Assembly: GCA_009787625.1 (NCBI GenBank)
Contig: WQSX01000005.1
Coordinates: 22,380-86,379 of the forward strand
Direction: 5' to 3'
Origin: Oscillospiraceae bacterium
GTDB lineage: Bacteria > Bacillota > Clostridia > Oscillospirales > Oscillospiraceae
DNA: 64,000 bases
The notes below the pieces were generated by a model, which did not search any database, was not told where the DNA came from, and saw only the letters and a program-made list of their open reading frames with translations. Shown here in pieces: positions 1 through 8,331 of the stretch; within the stretch, counting starts at the first letter, position 1, and every line of letters starts with the position of its first letter. A program made the position numbers and the translations under genes.

Positions 1-226
1 CAACGAACGTGCCGGGGTCTGATATCATGTGGATTCGTTGGCGGGCATTCATTTTGAAGTGGTGGCGGCAGTATGGGCAGACAAATGCGGCTTCTTTTAG
101 TTGGTCTGCGAGGATTGTTTTTTTGCACTTGACGCATGGTATGGTCTCATCTTCAACTATGTCGCTGACACCGGGTGCATGTTTGCCGTGCCCCTCAAGT
201 GCATTTTTCGGTTTTCTGAAAATCAT
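1..226 (-). CDS. accD: Acetyl-CoA carboxylase carboxyltransferase beta subunit, N-terminal part (cut by window edge)
   Basis: Only about the first 75 codons are in the window; the gene continues beyond base 1. The translation begins MIFRKPKNALEGH and contains two CxxC pairs (CVKC and CPYC) about 20 residues apart, the four-cysteine zinc finger that opens AccD proteins, followed by the family-typical HFKMNARQRI. AccD with AccA transfers the carboxyl group from carboxybiotin-BCCP to acetyl-CoA, making malonyl-CoA in the cytosol. The ATG at 226 follows a GGGGTG ribosome binding site and lies 14 bp after the accC stop. accA is expected next, outside the window; that is inference from the conserved order in other Firmicutes. 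Confidence 0.93.
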   Translation of the reverse strand, partial: MIFRKPKNALEGHGKHAPGVSDIVEDETIPCVKCKKTILADQLKEAAFVCPYCRHHFKMNARQRIHMISDPGTFV

Positions 227-240
227 ATGTTTTCACCCCA

Positions 241-1581
241 TTATTTTATATACTTCAATAAATAATCCGTTGTGTAGGTGCCGTCTTGGAATTCTTCTGT
301 AGACATCAGTTCGTCTTGGAATGAGCCTGTGTTTGTCACTCCTTGAATTATTAGCTCGCATAATGATGCTTTCATTTTTCTGATTGCCTCGTCTCTTGTA
401 TTGGCATAGACTATTAGTTTTCCTATCATTGAGTCATAAAACGGCGGGATTGTGTAGCCTTGATAGATTGCTGAGTCAAAGCGCACCCATGGGCCACTTG
501 GGACGTGGAGCATTTCTACTTTTCCGCCTGAGGGCCTAAATGCGTTATATGGATCCTCTGCATTTATTCTGCACTCGATTGCGTGACCTGTCAGCTTTAT
601 ATCTTCTTGGGTAAAGTCCAGCTTCATACCTGAGGCTAGGCGGATTTGCCATTTTACGAGGTCTACCATTGTCACCATCTCTGTGACGGGGTGCTCAACT
701 TGCAGGCGTGTGTTCATTTCCATGAAGTAGAAGTCTTGAGTTTTCGGGTCGTAGAGGTATTCAATGGTGCCTGCTCCTCTGTAGCTCACTGATTGCCCTG
801 CTTGGATTGATGCGTCAATCATCTTTTTTCTAGTCTCGTCTGACAGAACAACTGCGGGGCTTTCTTCTATGAGTTTTTGGTTTTTGCGTTGGGTTGAACA
901 GTCACGCTCGCCAAGGCAGACTACGTTACCGTGGTTATCCGCTAAAAGTTGCATTTCAATGTGTTTCACGGGTAGTAGGAATTTTTCCATGTACACAGCC
1001 CCATCACCGAATGCTGAGGTTGCTTCAGCCGTTGCTGTGTTGAATGCAGATTCAAGTTCTTCCATATTTTCAACTTGGCGTATGCCTTTTCCACCGCCGC
1101 CGCTACGTGCTTTTATGAGTAGTGGGAAGCCTATTTTTTTCGCTTCCTTTTTCACTTGCTCAAGGCTCTCTACTAAATCGCATCCGGGAATTACGGGTAC
1201 TCCTGCTTCTCGCATGGTTTTTCTCGCCATATCTTTGTCGCCCATTTTTGAGAGCGTTTCGGGGTCGGGGCCTATAAATACGATTCCGTGTTCACTGCAT
1301 AACTGTGCAAATTCGGCGTTTTCCGACATGAATCCGTAGCCGGGATGAATTGCCTCTGCTTTTGATGCAAGTGCCGCCGATACAACCGCTTGTTTGTTGA
1401 GATAACTGTCTTTTGAGAGCGACCCGCCGATGCAGTAGCTCTCGTCTGCAAGACTCACATGCAGAGAGTTGCGGTCAGCTTCAGAAAATACTGCAACGCT
1501 TGCAATTCCCATTTCTTTACATGCCCTGATAACACGGACAGCTATTTCTCCTCGGTTTGCTATAAGGATTTTTGAAAACAT
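241..1581 (-). CDS. accC: Biotin carboxylase subunit of acetyl-CoA carboxylase
   Basis: 446 residues, the normal length for AccC. It carboxylates the biotin of AccB with ATP and bicarbonate, the first half-reaction of malonyl-CoA synthesis. Visible motifs are the N-terminal KILIANRGEIAVR, the glycine-rich ATP-grasp loop (RSGGGGKGIR, near residue 165), the CSTQRKNQKLIEE segment, EMNTRLQVEHPVTE with the metal-binding Glu and catalytic Arg region, and the C-terminal biotin carboxylase domain with ECRINAEDP. The ATG follows GGAGG at good spacing. A 97-bp gap with a hairpin repeat separates it from fabZ upstream. Confidence 0.97.
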   Translation of the reverse strand: MFSKILIANRGEIAVRVIRACKEMGIASVAVFSEADRNSLHVSLADESYCIGGSLSKDSYLNKQAVVSAALASKAEAIHPGYGFMSENAEFAQLCSEHGIVFIGPDPETLSKMGDKDMARKTMREAGVPVIPGCDLVESLEQVKKEAKKIGFPLLIKARSGGGGKGIRQVENMEELESAFNTATAEATSAFGDGAVYMEKFLLPVKHIEMQLLADNHGNVVCLGERDCSTQRKNQKLIEESPAVVLSDETRKKMIDASIQAGQSVSYRGAGTIEYLYDPKTQDFYFMEMNTRLQVEHPVTEMVTMVDLVKWQIRLASGMKLDFTQEDIKLTGHAIECRINAEDPYNAFRPSGGKVEMLHVPSGPWVRFDSAIYQGYTIPPFYDSMIGKLIVYANTRDEAIRKMKASLCELIIQGVTNTGSFQDELMSTEEFQDGTYTTDYLLKYIK

Positions 1582-1618
1582 TTTTTCCTCCGTTTTATTT
1601 GACTTTTTCGGAACAAAT

Positions 1619-1660
1619 CACCCGCCGCCTGCGGGCGGCACCCTCTTTTCTAAAGAGGGT
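1619..1660. repeat. GC-rich double-hairpin intergenic repeat (copy 1)
   Basis: Two hairpins lie between fabZ and accC. The first pairs CCGCC with GGCGG. The second is a perfect 8-bp stem, CCCTCTTT (1641-1648) with AAAGAGGG (1652-1659). A near-identical element occurs at 6684-6722 in the acpP-fabH gap. There is no clear T-run for a terminator on the minus strand, so a dispersed palindromic repeat is the better reading than a classical terminator. Confidence 0.75.
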
Positions 1661-1678
1661 CGGGTTGGCTACTTCTTT

Positions 1679-2086
1679 TTATGCGAGTGCGAAAGACAAT
1701 TCGCCTTTTATGCATAGCTTTCCGTTTACTTTGCCTTCACCTTTCATGAAATAAAAGGGGCCTTTTTGATTTGTTTTTGTTGTTCGGAATTCTATTGTGT
1801 CGCCTGGTTTTACCATGCCTTTGAACTTGACATTTGTTAGCCCTGTGAAATATGGGGTTTTGTTTTCGCCTTCCATGTTCACAAGTAGACATGAGGATTG
1901 CGCCAGCATTTCACATAGAATTACGCCTGGGACAACAGGGTTTTCGGGGAAGTGTCCCTGCAGAAAAAATTCATCACCTCTTACTGTGTAGCGACCTATG
2001 GATACTTCTCCGTCCAGCTCCGCCTCATCAAGCAATAACATTGGCTCCCTATGCGGGAGTATTTTTTTTAATTCGTCTCTTTTCAT
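1679..2086 (-). CDS. fabZ: 3-hydroxyacyl-ACP dehydratase FabZ
   Basis: 135 residues with the hotdog-fold FabZ signature: PHREPMLLLD near residues 11-20 and HFPENPVVPGV followed by CEM, giving the catalytic His45 and Glu59. It removes water from 3-hydroxyacyl-ACP to give trans-2-enoyl-ACP, the substrate of the FabK reductase encoded upstream. The ATG sits 3 bp after the accB stop with GAGG in front, so translation is probably coupled. No FabM or FabA isomerase is visible in the window, so how unsaturated fatty acids arise here is not shown. Confidence 0.95.
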   Translation of the reverse strand: MKRDELKKILPHREPMLLLDEAELDGEVSIGRYTVRGDEFFLQGHFPENPVVPGVILCEMLAQSSCLLVNMEGENKTPYFTGLTNVKFKGMVKPGDTIEFRTTKTNQKGPFYFMKGEGKVNGKLCIKGELSFALA

Positions 2087-2089
2087 GAT

Positions 2090-2554
2090 TTACCTCAACT
2101 TAAACAGTACTTGTCCGAATTCTGCTATGTCTCCGTTTTTTATGCAGATGTCTACAATTTCACCGTCATGTTCGGAGATTACTTCGTTCATCAACTTCAT
2201 TGCTTCGATTATGCAGAGTACATCACCTTTTTTTATTTTCTTACCGATACTGATGAACGGCTCAGAATCGGGGGATGCCGCTGAATAGTATACGCCTACG
2301 AGCGGAGATGTGATTTCTGTAAAGTTACCCGGTTCGCTTGCAGGGATGCCTTCTTGCTGTGGTGCTTCTTGCGCTATAGGATTTGAGGCCATCGCTATCG
2401 GGAATGGTGCACCGGGAAAAGGAGCTCCGATTGGTCCGAATGCTGATGCTTGGCGCTCTACGCGGATGCGGTTTTCGCCTTTGCCCACTTCGATTGCTGT
2501 TAGGTTGTTTGTGTTTATCAGGTCTGCCAGTGCTTTTACATTTTCAAAGTTCAT
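2090..2554 (-). CDS. accB: Biotin carboxyl carrier protein of acetyl-CoA carboxylase
   Basis: 154 residues. The C-terminal biotinyl domain carries EAMKLMNE, with the biotinylated lysine at about residue 120. The N-terminal part (about 1-40) is the usual helical AccB region; a Pro/Ala/Gly-rich linker (about 40-70) joins the two. BCCP carries CO2 between AccC and the AccAD carboxyltransferase. The ATG follows AGGAG. It lies between fabF and fabZ as in streptococcal and clostridial fab operons. Confidence 0.96.
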   Translation of the reverse strand: MNFENVKALADLINTNNLTAIEVGKGENRIRVERQASAFGPIGAPFPGAPFPIAMASNPIAQEAPQQEGIPASEPGNFTEITSPLVGVYYSAASPDSEPFISIGKKIKKGDVLCIIEAMKLMNEVISEHDGEIVDICIKNGDIAEFGQVLFKLR

Positions 2555-2564
2555 TGTTTTTCTC

Positions 2565-3791
2565 CTATATCTTGTTTAGTACTATTGCGGCGTTGTGTCC
2601 GCCGAATCCGAGTGATATTGAGATTGCTTTGTCTATTTTTTGTTCTCTTGCCGTGTTTGGCACGTAGTTTAGGTCGCATTCGGGGTCTGCTTCTTTGTAG
2701 TTCGCTGTGGGGTGAATTATACCTGTTTCCAGTGTTTTAACCGCCGCTATTGCTTCTGCTCCACCTGCGGCTCCGAGCATGTGACCTATCATGGATTTTG
2801 TGGCACTTATTGGTATCTTGTATGCCAAATCTCCGAAAACAGTTTTGATTGCATGTGTCTCTGCTTTGTCGTTGAGTGGCGTTGATGTGCCGTGTGGGTT
2901 TATGTATAGATTCTCATCTGCTGTGAGTTTTGATTCTGCCATGGCGAGTTTCATGAGATTTACCGCACCTGCCGCTTCGGGGTGGGGTGCTGTAATGTGG
3001 TGCGCATCGTCGGTGTTTCCGTAACCACTGATTTCGCAGTATATTTTTGCTCCGCGTTTTTTTGCGTTTTCATATTCTTCCAAAACGAGAATTCCTGCAC
3101 CTTCACCCATGACAAAACCGTCTCTGCGTCTGTCGAACGGCATAGAGCTATTGTCAGGGTCGTTTGTTGTGGACAGAGCTTGGCAGTTTATGAATCCGCC
3201 GATGGCAAGCGGGTTAACCGTCGCTTCGGCTCCGCCTGTTATTATCGCATCGGCATATCCGTGTTTTATTGCTCGAAACGCTTCGCCGATTGAGTGTGTT
3301 CCTGAAGCGCACGCAGTTACTATTGGTAGGTTCGGTCCCATTGCGCCGTATTTCATCGCTACCAAGGCTGAACCCATGTTTGCTATCATCATCGGGATGA
3401 AAAGTGGGGATATTCGCTGTGCGCCTTTGGTTAACATCGTTTCGGTGTTGTTTACAAATGTTGAGATGCCGCCAATGCCTGAGCCTATGTATACGCCGAG
3501 CCTTTCAGGTGGCACTGCTCCTACGATGCCGCTCTCTTCAACCGCTTGCGTTGCCGCGGCAATGGCGTATTGTGCAAACAGGTCAGTGCGTCGCACCTCA
3601 CTTTTTTCAATGTACTTTGTTGGGTCAAAGTCTTTTACTTCAGCCGCGATGTGTACCTTTAGCTCTGATGCGTCAAACTTTGTAATTTTGGCAAAGCCGT
3701 GCTTCCCGTCTGTAAGTGTCTGCCAAAATGTCTTGACATCGTTCCCAACCGGAGTTATACATCCGAGTCCCGTAATAACTACTCGTCTCAT
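2565..3791 (-). CDS. fabF: Beta-ketoacyl-ACP synthase II
   Basis: 408 residues from the chosen start, normal for FabF. It condenses malonyl-ACP with acyl-ACP in each elongation cycle. The thiolase-fold active site is visible: the nucleophile in VTACASGTHSIG, the first histidine in INPHGTSTPLND and the second in SMIGHMLGAAGG, plus the C-terminal SLGFGGHNA loop. Translation could also begin at 3815 or 3803, but homology favours MRRVVITGLG at 3791. The AAAGGA ribosome binding site is then 12 nt away, and another ATG lies directly against it (see the finding on this leader). Confidence 0.95.
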   Translation of the reverse strand: MRRVVITGLGCITPVGNDVKTFWQTLTDGKHGFAKITKFDASELKVHIAAEVKDFDPTKYIEKSEVRRTDLFAQYAIAAATQAVEESGIVGAVPPERLGVYIGSGIGGISTFVNNTETMLTKGAQRISPLFIPMMIANMGSALVAMKYGAMGPNLPIVTACASGTHSIGEAFRAIKHGYADAIITGGAEATVNPLAIGGFINCQALSTTNDPDNSSMPFDRRRDGFVMGEGAGILVLEEYENAKKRGAKIYCEISGYGNTDDAHHITAPHPEAAGAVNLMKLAMAESKLTADENLYINPHGTSTPLNDKAETHAIKTVFGDLAYKIPISATKSMIGHMLGAAGGAEAIAAVKTLETGIIHPTANYKEADPECDLNYVPNTAREQKIDKAISISLGFGGHNAAIVLNKI

Positions 3792-3832
3792 TGATTTGAC
3801 CATTCCTTTCAGCATTTTATAAGTTGCATAAT

Positions 3833-4579
3833 TTACATTGACAGACCGCCGTCTATTCTGATTATTTCACCTGTTATGTATGCCGCCATATCCGATGCGA
3901 GAAATACGGCGAGATTTGCCACTTCATCGGGGGTTCCCATTCTTTTTAGCGGGATTGACCTGTCGGCGAAGTCTTTTGCCGCTTGTGGGAGTGAGGCGGT
4001 CATGTCTGTCTCTATGAATCCCGGCGCTATTGCGTTGCATGTCACTTTTTTGCCCGCAAGTTCTCTTGCGATTGTTTTTGTCATGCCCAGCATTCCTGCT
4101 TTTGCCGCTGAGTAATTTGCCTGACCGGGGTTTCCCATTAATCCGCTAACCGATGAGATGTTTATGATTCTGCCGCAGCTTGATTTCATAAGCGGGCGGG
4201 ATAGTTGTTTTATAAAGTTAAATGCGCCTTTTAGATTTACGTCTATTACCTCGTCGAAATCTTCTTCGCTCATTCTGAGCAGAAGAGTGTCGCGTATTAT
4301 TCCTGCGTTGTTTACTAAAATGTCGATTTTTCCGAAATCTTGAATTATGCCGTCGCAGACTGTTTTTACTTCCGCAAAGTCTGCTACGTTGCATTTGTAG
4401 GTTTTTGCTTTTATGCCGTATTTTTCAGCTTCTGTTTTGACTTCGTTTGCAGAGTTTTCATTTGAGCTGTAGATGATTGCTATGTCTGCGCCGTTTTCTG
4501 CAAAATGCAGGGCTATGGATTTTCCTATTCCACGTGATGCGCCTGTGATTACGGCGGTTTTATCGGTTAGTGTTGGCAT
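3833..4579 (-). CDS. fabG: 3-oxoacyl-ACP reductase FabG
   Basis: 248 residues, a classical short-chain dehydrogenase. The NAD(P)-binding TGASRGIG lies at residues 12-19, NNAG near residue 90, and the catalytic Ser and Tyr-Lys in ISSVSG and YSAAK. The basic residue in the SRG turn fits NADPH preference. It reduces 3-oxoacyl-ACP to 3-hydroxyacyl-ACP. The ATG follows AAGGAG. SDR proteins have many substrates, but the place between fabD and fabF makes FabG secure. Confidence 0.95.
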   Translation of the reverse strand: MPTLTDKTAVITGASRGIGKSIALHFAENGADIAIIYSSNENSANEVKTEAEKYGIKAKTYKCNVADFAEVKTVCDGIIQDFGKIDILVNNAGIIRDTLLLRMSEEDFDEVIDVNLKGAFNFIKQLSRPLMKSSCGRIINISSVSGLMGNPGQANYSAAKAGMLGMTKTIARELAGKKVTCNAIAPGFIETDMTASLPQAAKDFADRSIPLKRMGTPDEVANLAVFLASDMAAYITGEIIRIDGGLSM

Positions 4580-4595
4580 GGGTGACGCTCCTTGC

Positions 4596-5447
4596 TTATA
4601 TTTGGGTTTTTACACTTGGGTTTATTTTTTTTATCAGTCCTGTTAGTGTTTTGCCGGGGCCTGCTTCTATGAATGTGTCGTAGCCGTCTTTTATCATGTT
4701 TTCTATTGTCTGTTGCCAGAGAACCGGGCTATTTATTTGTTTTGCCAGCTGCTCTTTTGGATTTGTGTAGACCTGTGCGGTTAGGTTTGAATATACCGGC
4801 ATTATTGGTTCTGCCATTTCTATGTTGCTCAGATATTTTTCCATGGCTTCGCTTGCTTCGTTCATCAGTGGGCTGTGGAATGCTCCGCTTACGGCTAGTT
4901 TCATGCATCTGCCACCTGCGTCGGCAATTGCTTTTTCCAGCTCCTCTTCTGAACTTTTATCGTATGCCACAACCACTTGACCTGGGGCGTTATAGTTGAC
5001 CGGATAGGTTTTTGGTATTTTTTTGCAGATTTCCTCGACTGCATTTACTTCAAGTTTGAGAACTGCACACATTCCACCTTTGTTTTTTTCGGTGCATGTT
5101 TGCATGGCTTTTGCTCTGTTTCTCACGAACTCAAATGCTTGCTCTGTCGTCATCAGCCCTGCATAACTCACTGCAGCGACTTCGCCCAGAGAGAACCCTG
5201 CCACGCCGTCTGCTTTTATGCCTTTTTCCGTCAGGACTGCGGCACACGCCAAGTCTGTTAGGAATACGGCGGGTTGGGTGTTTATTGTTATGTCGAGATC
5301 TTCTTTCGGACCGTTAAATGCTATATCACGAATTTCGGGGCATAGGTCATATATTTTGCGGGCGCTTTCAAAATTTGAGTAGAGGTCTTTGCCCATACCA
5401 ACGGCTTGTGCGCCTTGCCCTGCAAATACAATTGCCAGTTTGCTCAT
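4596..5447 (-). CDS. fabD: Malonyl-CoA:ACP transacylase FabD
   Basis: 283 residues, slightly shorter than the common 300-310. It loads malonyl groups from CoA onto ACP. Family motifs are FAGQGAQ at the N-terminus, the nucleophile in GFSLGE near residue 90, the conserved Arg in FVRNRAKAM, the catalytic His in AFHSPLM and EAGPGKTLTGL near the end. The ATG overlaps the fabK stop by one base (TAATG) and has GGGAG in front, so the two are translationally coupled. Confidence 0.95.
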   Translation of the reverse strand: MSKLAIVFAGQGAQAVGMGKDLYSNFESARKIYDLCPEIRDIAFNGPKEDLDITINTQPAVFLTDLACAAVLTEKGIKADGVAGFSLGEVAAVSYAGLMTTEQAFEFVRNRAKAMQTCTEKNKGGMCAVLKLEVNAVEEICKKIPKTYPVNYNAPGQVVVAYDKSSEEELEKAIADAGGRCMKLAVSGAFHSPLMNEASEAMEKYLSNIEMAEPIMPVYSNLTAQVYTNPKEQLAKQINSPVLWQQTIENMIKDGYDTFIEAGPGKTLTGLIKKINPSVKTQI

Positions 5448-6379
5448 TATCTTCTCCCTAAAATGTCTTCGGCTTCTTTAATGATTTCTTCTATGATTTC
5501 TCCCGCAGTCTGCTCTTTTTTTATCAGCCCTGCTACTTGACCTGCGAGGAAACAACCTTTTTTTGTGTCACCCTCTTCCACGGCTAGCCTTAGTGCTCCT
5601 ACCCCTATGGATTCAAGCTCTTCGTTTGTCACTGAAGAGTCGTATTCTTTTGAGAAGATATCCCTTGAAAATGCAGTTTTCAGAGAGCGCACGGGATGCC
5701 CGAGACGCTTGCCCGTGGCTATTGTGTCGATATCTCTTGCTGAGATTACTTTGTCTTTGTAGTTTTGGTGTATGTTACATTCTTTTGCCACCAAAAATCT
5801 TGTACCTATCTGCACTCCCGCAGCTCCGAGCATGTATGCCGCCGCCATTCCTCTGCCGTCGGCTATGCCACCTGCCGCAATGACGGGAATGTCCACTACA
5901 TCGCAGACTTGCGGAACAAGTGCCATTGTTGTAAGTTCGCCGATGTGTCCGCCTGCTTCACAGCCCTCTGCAATAATCGCCGCCGCACCGAGCTTTGCTG
6001 ACATTTTTGCAAGCCCTGTTGATGCTACAACAGGTATTACGGTTATGCCTGCTTCAGTCCACTGCGCCATGTACTTTGAGGGATTTCCCGCTCCTGTTGT
6101 GACGACTGCTACTTTTTCTTCGGCGACAACTTTTGCTATTTCCTCGGCGTGGGGGCTCATGAGCATGATGTTTACGCCAAAGGGTTTGTCTGTGAGAGTT
6201 TTTGCTTTTCTTATTTGCTCTGATACGTAGTATGCAGGCGCACTGCCCGCTGCGATTATACCGAGCCCCCCTGCACTTGAAACCGCTGCGGCAAGCTCAG
6301 CATCTGAAATCCATGCCATTGCGCCTTGAAATATCGGATATTTTATTCCTACAATATCGCAAATTTGTGATTTAACCAT
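5447..6379 (-). CDS. fabK: FMN-dependent enoyl-ACP reductase II
   Basis: 310 residues of the nitronate monooxygenase/FabK TIM-barrel flavoprotein family. It reduces trans-2-enoyl-ACP with NAD(P)H and FMN. Motifs are YPIFQGAMAW at the N-terminus, EGCEAGGHIGE and the glycine-rich phosphate-binding IAAGGIADG and LGAAGVQIGTRF. A TTG further upstream (6391) is in frame, but ATG 6379 has GGGG six bases away and fits the family N-terminus. The ATG overlaps the end of acpP by 8 bp. FabK-type enzymes are known to be insensitive to triclosan. Confidence 0.94.
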   Translation of the reverse strand: MVKSQICDIVGIKYPIFQGAMAWISDAELAAAVSSAGGLGIIAAGSAPAYYVSEQIRKAKTLTDKPFGVNIMLMSPHAEEIAKVVAEEKVAVVTTGAGNPSKYMAQWTEAGITVIPVVASTGLAKMSAKLGAAAIIAEGCEAGGHIGELTTMALVPQVCDVVDIPVIAAGGIADGRGMAAAYMLGAAGVQIGTRFLVAKECNIHQNYKDKVISARDIDTIATGKRLGHPVRSLKTAFSRDIFSKEYDSSVTNEELESIGVGALRLAVEEGDTKKGCFLAGQVAGLIKKEQTAGEIIEEIIKEAEDILGRR

Positions 6380-6590
6380 TGTTTTCCCCAATAACTTTCA
6401 TAAGGTCTCCTACGGTCTTAATACTTTCGTCCATTTCGATTGATATACCGTATTCTTCTTCGATGTTCATGACCAGCTCGACTGTGTCGAGTGAGTCGAA
6501 TTCCATGTCCACGAATGTGCTGTTTTCTGTTACTTCCATGCTTTGGTCGTCTTTGTAGTCTCTTAAGATTTGTGTGATTTTTTCTAACAT
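6372..6590 (-). CDS. acpP: Acyl carrier protein
   Basis: 72 residues, acidic. The phosphopantetheine attachment serine is Ser33 in EFDSLDTVELVM; the usual DSLE is DSLD here, a conservative change. The helical pattern and the acidic helix II (NIEEEYGI) match type II ACPs. It carries the growing acyl chain for all Fab enzymes encoded around it. GGAGAC precedes the ATG, and the stop lies inside the start of fabK. A 160-bp gap with two repeat elements separates it from fabH. Confidence 0.95.
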   Translation of the reverse strand: MLEKITQILRDYKDDQSMEVTENSTFVDMEFDSLDTVELVMNIEEEYGISIEMDESIKTVGDLMKVIGENNG

Positions 6591-6630
6591 TGTTTTTGTC
6601 TCCTGTCTTTTTTTGTTTTTATTTTTTTGG

Positions 6631-6660
6631 CGGGCGGCAGGATGCCGCCCCTACATTGGG
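6631..6660. repeat. GGGCGGCA-type hairpin repeat (copy A)
   Basis: A perfect stem, GGGCGGCA-GGA-TGCCGCCC, followed by CCTACATTGGG. A copy with two base differences is at 7729-7758. Both sit in gaps of the fatty acid operon close to starts or stops, and both are in the same orientation. This looks like a dispersed short palindromic repeat. Confidence 0.75.
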
Positions 6661-6683
6661 TTGCGTTTGTTCATTTTTCAAAA

Positions 6684-6722
6684 CACCCGCCTGCGGGCGG
6701 CACCCTCTTTGCTAAAGAGGGT
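6684..6722. repeat. GC-rich double-hairpin intergenic repeat (copy 2)
   Basis: Second copy of the element at 1619-1660: a CCGCCTGCGGGCGG hairpin followed by CCCTCTTT/AAAGAGGG with a 3-nt loop. The two copies differ by a 3-bp deletion in the first hairpin and a base in the loop of the second. It stands 20-30 bp from the related-looking repeat at 6631. Confidence 0.75.
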
Positions 6723-6750
6723 AAGGTTTGTGCATTGATTGCGGTGGCGG

Positions 6751-7707
6751 TTATTGCCATTTGAATACCGCTGTGCCGGCTGTCATTCCTGCTCCGAAGG
6801 CTGATAGAACTATTGTGTCACCTGTTTTTACTTTGCCTTCTTCTATCATTTCATATAGGAGCAGAGGGATTGATACCGAGGATAGGTTGCCGTATTTTTC
6901 TATATTTGTGGGAAATTTTTCCTCTGGTTGTTTTAGCTTTCGCCTTGCTCCGTCTATTATGCGCTTATTTGCCTGATGGAGCAGAAACCAATCGACTTCT
7001 TCGGGTGCTAAGTCCAGTGTTTCAAGCGCTTTGCTGACTTCTATATCGCAGACTCCAACAGCGAATTTGAATACGTCTTGCCCTTGCATGTATAGATATG
7101 GCTCGTCAACTTTGCTCTCCAAAAACGGGGTGTTGCCTGTGCCAACGGGGATTTTAAGGATTGTTGAGTCGGGGCTTGCTATGAGACTTATGTAGCGCAT
7201 GGAGTCTCCCGGAGTTACAACACATGCCGCCGCTCCGTCTCCGAACAGCACGCAGGTGTTGCGGTCGTTCCAATCGAGTTGGGTTGACATCATTTCACCG
7301 CATGTTATTAGTATGTTTTTTGCCTTACCCATAGCGAAATAGCCTACCGCAACTTCGAGTGCGTAGGCGAATCCCGTACATGCCGCATTTATGTCAAATG
7401 CTGTGCATTTTAATCCGATTTTTTCCGCTGTTGTACATGAGAGTGACGGGGTGCGCAGTTCTCCGCCAATGGTTGCGCATATAAAAAGGTCGATGTCCGA
7501 AACTGTCAGCTTTGCGTTTTCGAGTGCTTCGAGTGACGCTGTTGCCGCAAGGTCGCTCAGGGTTTCGCTTGTGCAAACATGGCGTGTTTGTATGCCTGTT
7601 CTGGACGTAATCCATTCATCGTTTGTATCTACATAGTTTGCTATTTCGCCGTTTGTGATTTGCTTTTTTGGTATGCCTTTGCCCATGCCTATGATGTTTA
7701 AGCTCAT
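6751..7707 (-). CDS. fabH: Beta-ketoacyl-ACP synthase III
   Basis: 318 residues from ATG 7707, which follows AAAGG. An in-frame start farther out (7746) would add 13 residues read from a hairpin repeat and is rejected. FabH starts chains by condensing acetyl-CoA with malonyl-ACP. The catalytic triad is visible: Cys110 in INAACTGFA, His in LLHQANKRI and Asn in YGNLSSVSIP. It is the first enzyme gene of the operon after the regulator, the usual place in FabT-controlled clusters. Confidence 0.96.
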   Translation of the reverse strand: MSLNIIGMGKGIPKKQITNGEIANYVDTNDEWITSRTGIQTRHVCTSETLSDLAATASLEALENAKLTVSDIDLFICATIGGELRTPSLSCTTAEKIGLKCTAFDINAACTGFAYALEVAVGYFAMGKAKNILITCGEMMSTQLDWNDRNTCVLFGDGAAACVVTPGDSMRYISLIASPDSTILKIPVGTGNTPFLESKVDEPYLYMQGQDVFKFAVGVCDIEVSKALETLDLAPEEVDWFLLHQANKRIIDGARRKLKQPEEKFPTNIEKYGNLSSVSIPLLLYEMIEEGKVKTGDTIVLSAFGAGMTAGTAVFKWQ

Positions 7708-7728
7708 TGTATTACCTTTCTTGTCCGG

Positions 7729-7758
7729 CGGGCGGCAGGATGCCACCCCTACAATGGG
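7729..7758. repeat. GGGCGGCA-type hairpin repeat (copy B)
   Basis: The same element as at 6631-6660 with two substitutions, one in the 3' arm of the stem (TGCCACCC for TGCCGCCC). It fills the 70-bp gap between fabT and fabH, just upstream of the fabH ribosome binding site, so its hairpin would be in the polycistronic leader of fabH. Confidence 0.75.
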
Positions 7759-7777
7759 ATGCCTGTTTTTGTGTGGG

Positions 7778-8230
7778 TTATGTTTCTAGTTGTTCTTGGA
7801 AGAAATTGTTTAGCTTGTTTATTGTTTTGTATAGGATTTCTTTTTCGTTGTCTTGAAATTGGCTACTTATGTTTCTCACCATTCTTGAGTGGAAAAACCT
7901 GTGTGAGCGTTCTATTTTTTCCCCTGTTGACGTTAGGCTCACCAGCATTTTTCTGCCGTCTTTTACACAGGGGGATTTTTTGACGTATCCTTTGCTTTCT
8001 AGTTTTTTTATTGCTACTGTTGCCGTTGGTGCTGAGACGTTCATCGCTGATGCTATCTCACTCACTGTTGCTTCGCCGCCTGTTTGCTGACCTATTGCTT
8101 CAATTATGTGAGCTTCGCCTATTGTCACAGGGGTTGCGACGAGTTTTTTCAGTGAGTCCTCTTCGTATTTGAGTATTATATTGAATGTTTCTATGAGTGC
8201 TTTATTCAGGCTTTTTTCAAAATCGTCCAC
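7778..8230 (-). CDS. fabT: MarR-family regulator of fatty acid synthesis, FabT-like
   Basis: 150 residues with a winged helix-turn-helix of the MarR type: VSEIASAMNVSAPTATVAIKKLESKGYV is the recognition region and KDGRKMLVSLT the wing. In streptococci the MarR protein at this position, FabT, represses the fab genes with long-chain acyl-ACP as co-repressor; the same role here is inferred from position. A GTG at 8230 lies 8 nt after GGGAG and is preferred to the TTG at 8236, which would be against the Shine-Dalgarno sequence. Its own promoter carries an inverted-repeat operator (8300-8320), so it is probably self-regulated. Confidence 0.88.
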   Translation of the reverse strand: MDDFEKSLNKALIETFNIILKYEEDSLKKLVATPVTIGEAHIIEAIGQQTGGEATVSEIASAMNVSAPTATVAIKKLESKGYVKKSPCVKDGRKMLVSLTSTGEKIERSHRFFHSRMVRNISSQFQDNEKEILYKTINKLNNFFQEQLET

Positions 8231-8299
8231 GAGCAACTCTCCCTATTCCTTGATTTGCACCTGCGGCACAATGAGTCTAGCGGCATTTATTTCAACAAC

Positions 8300-8320
8300 A
8301 ATTAGTATGACTAACTAATT
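8300..8320. promoter_or_regulatory. Candidate FabT operator (perfect inverted repeat)
   Basis: A 21-bp site with perfect 7-bp arms, AATTAGT at 8300-8306 and ACTAATT at 8314-8320, around a 7-bp centre. It starts about 11 bp downstream of the -10 box of the fabT promoter, at the expected transcription start, where a bound MarR dimer would block RNA polymerase. The TTAGT-N7-ACTAA layout is the usual size for a MarR dimer site. Binding by this regulator is inferred. Confidence 0.7.
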
Positions 8321-8331
8321 ACTTTGCACTT

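Noticed and set aside
869..1339. Plus-strand open frame of 156 codons inside accC
   Set aside because: It is a shadow of the accC gene on the other strand; its codons mirror conserved biotin carboxylase motifs and it has no ribosome binding site.
3109..3822. Plus-strand open frame of 237 codons inside fabF
   Set aside because: Antisense shadow of fabF; the translated sequence shows no protein-like hydrophobic or motif pattern.
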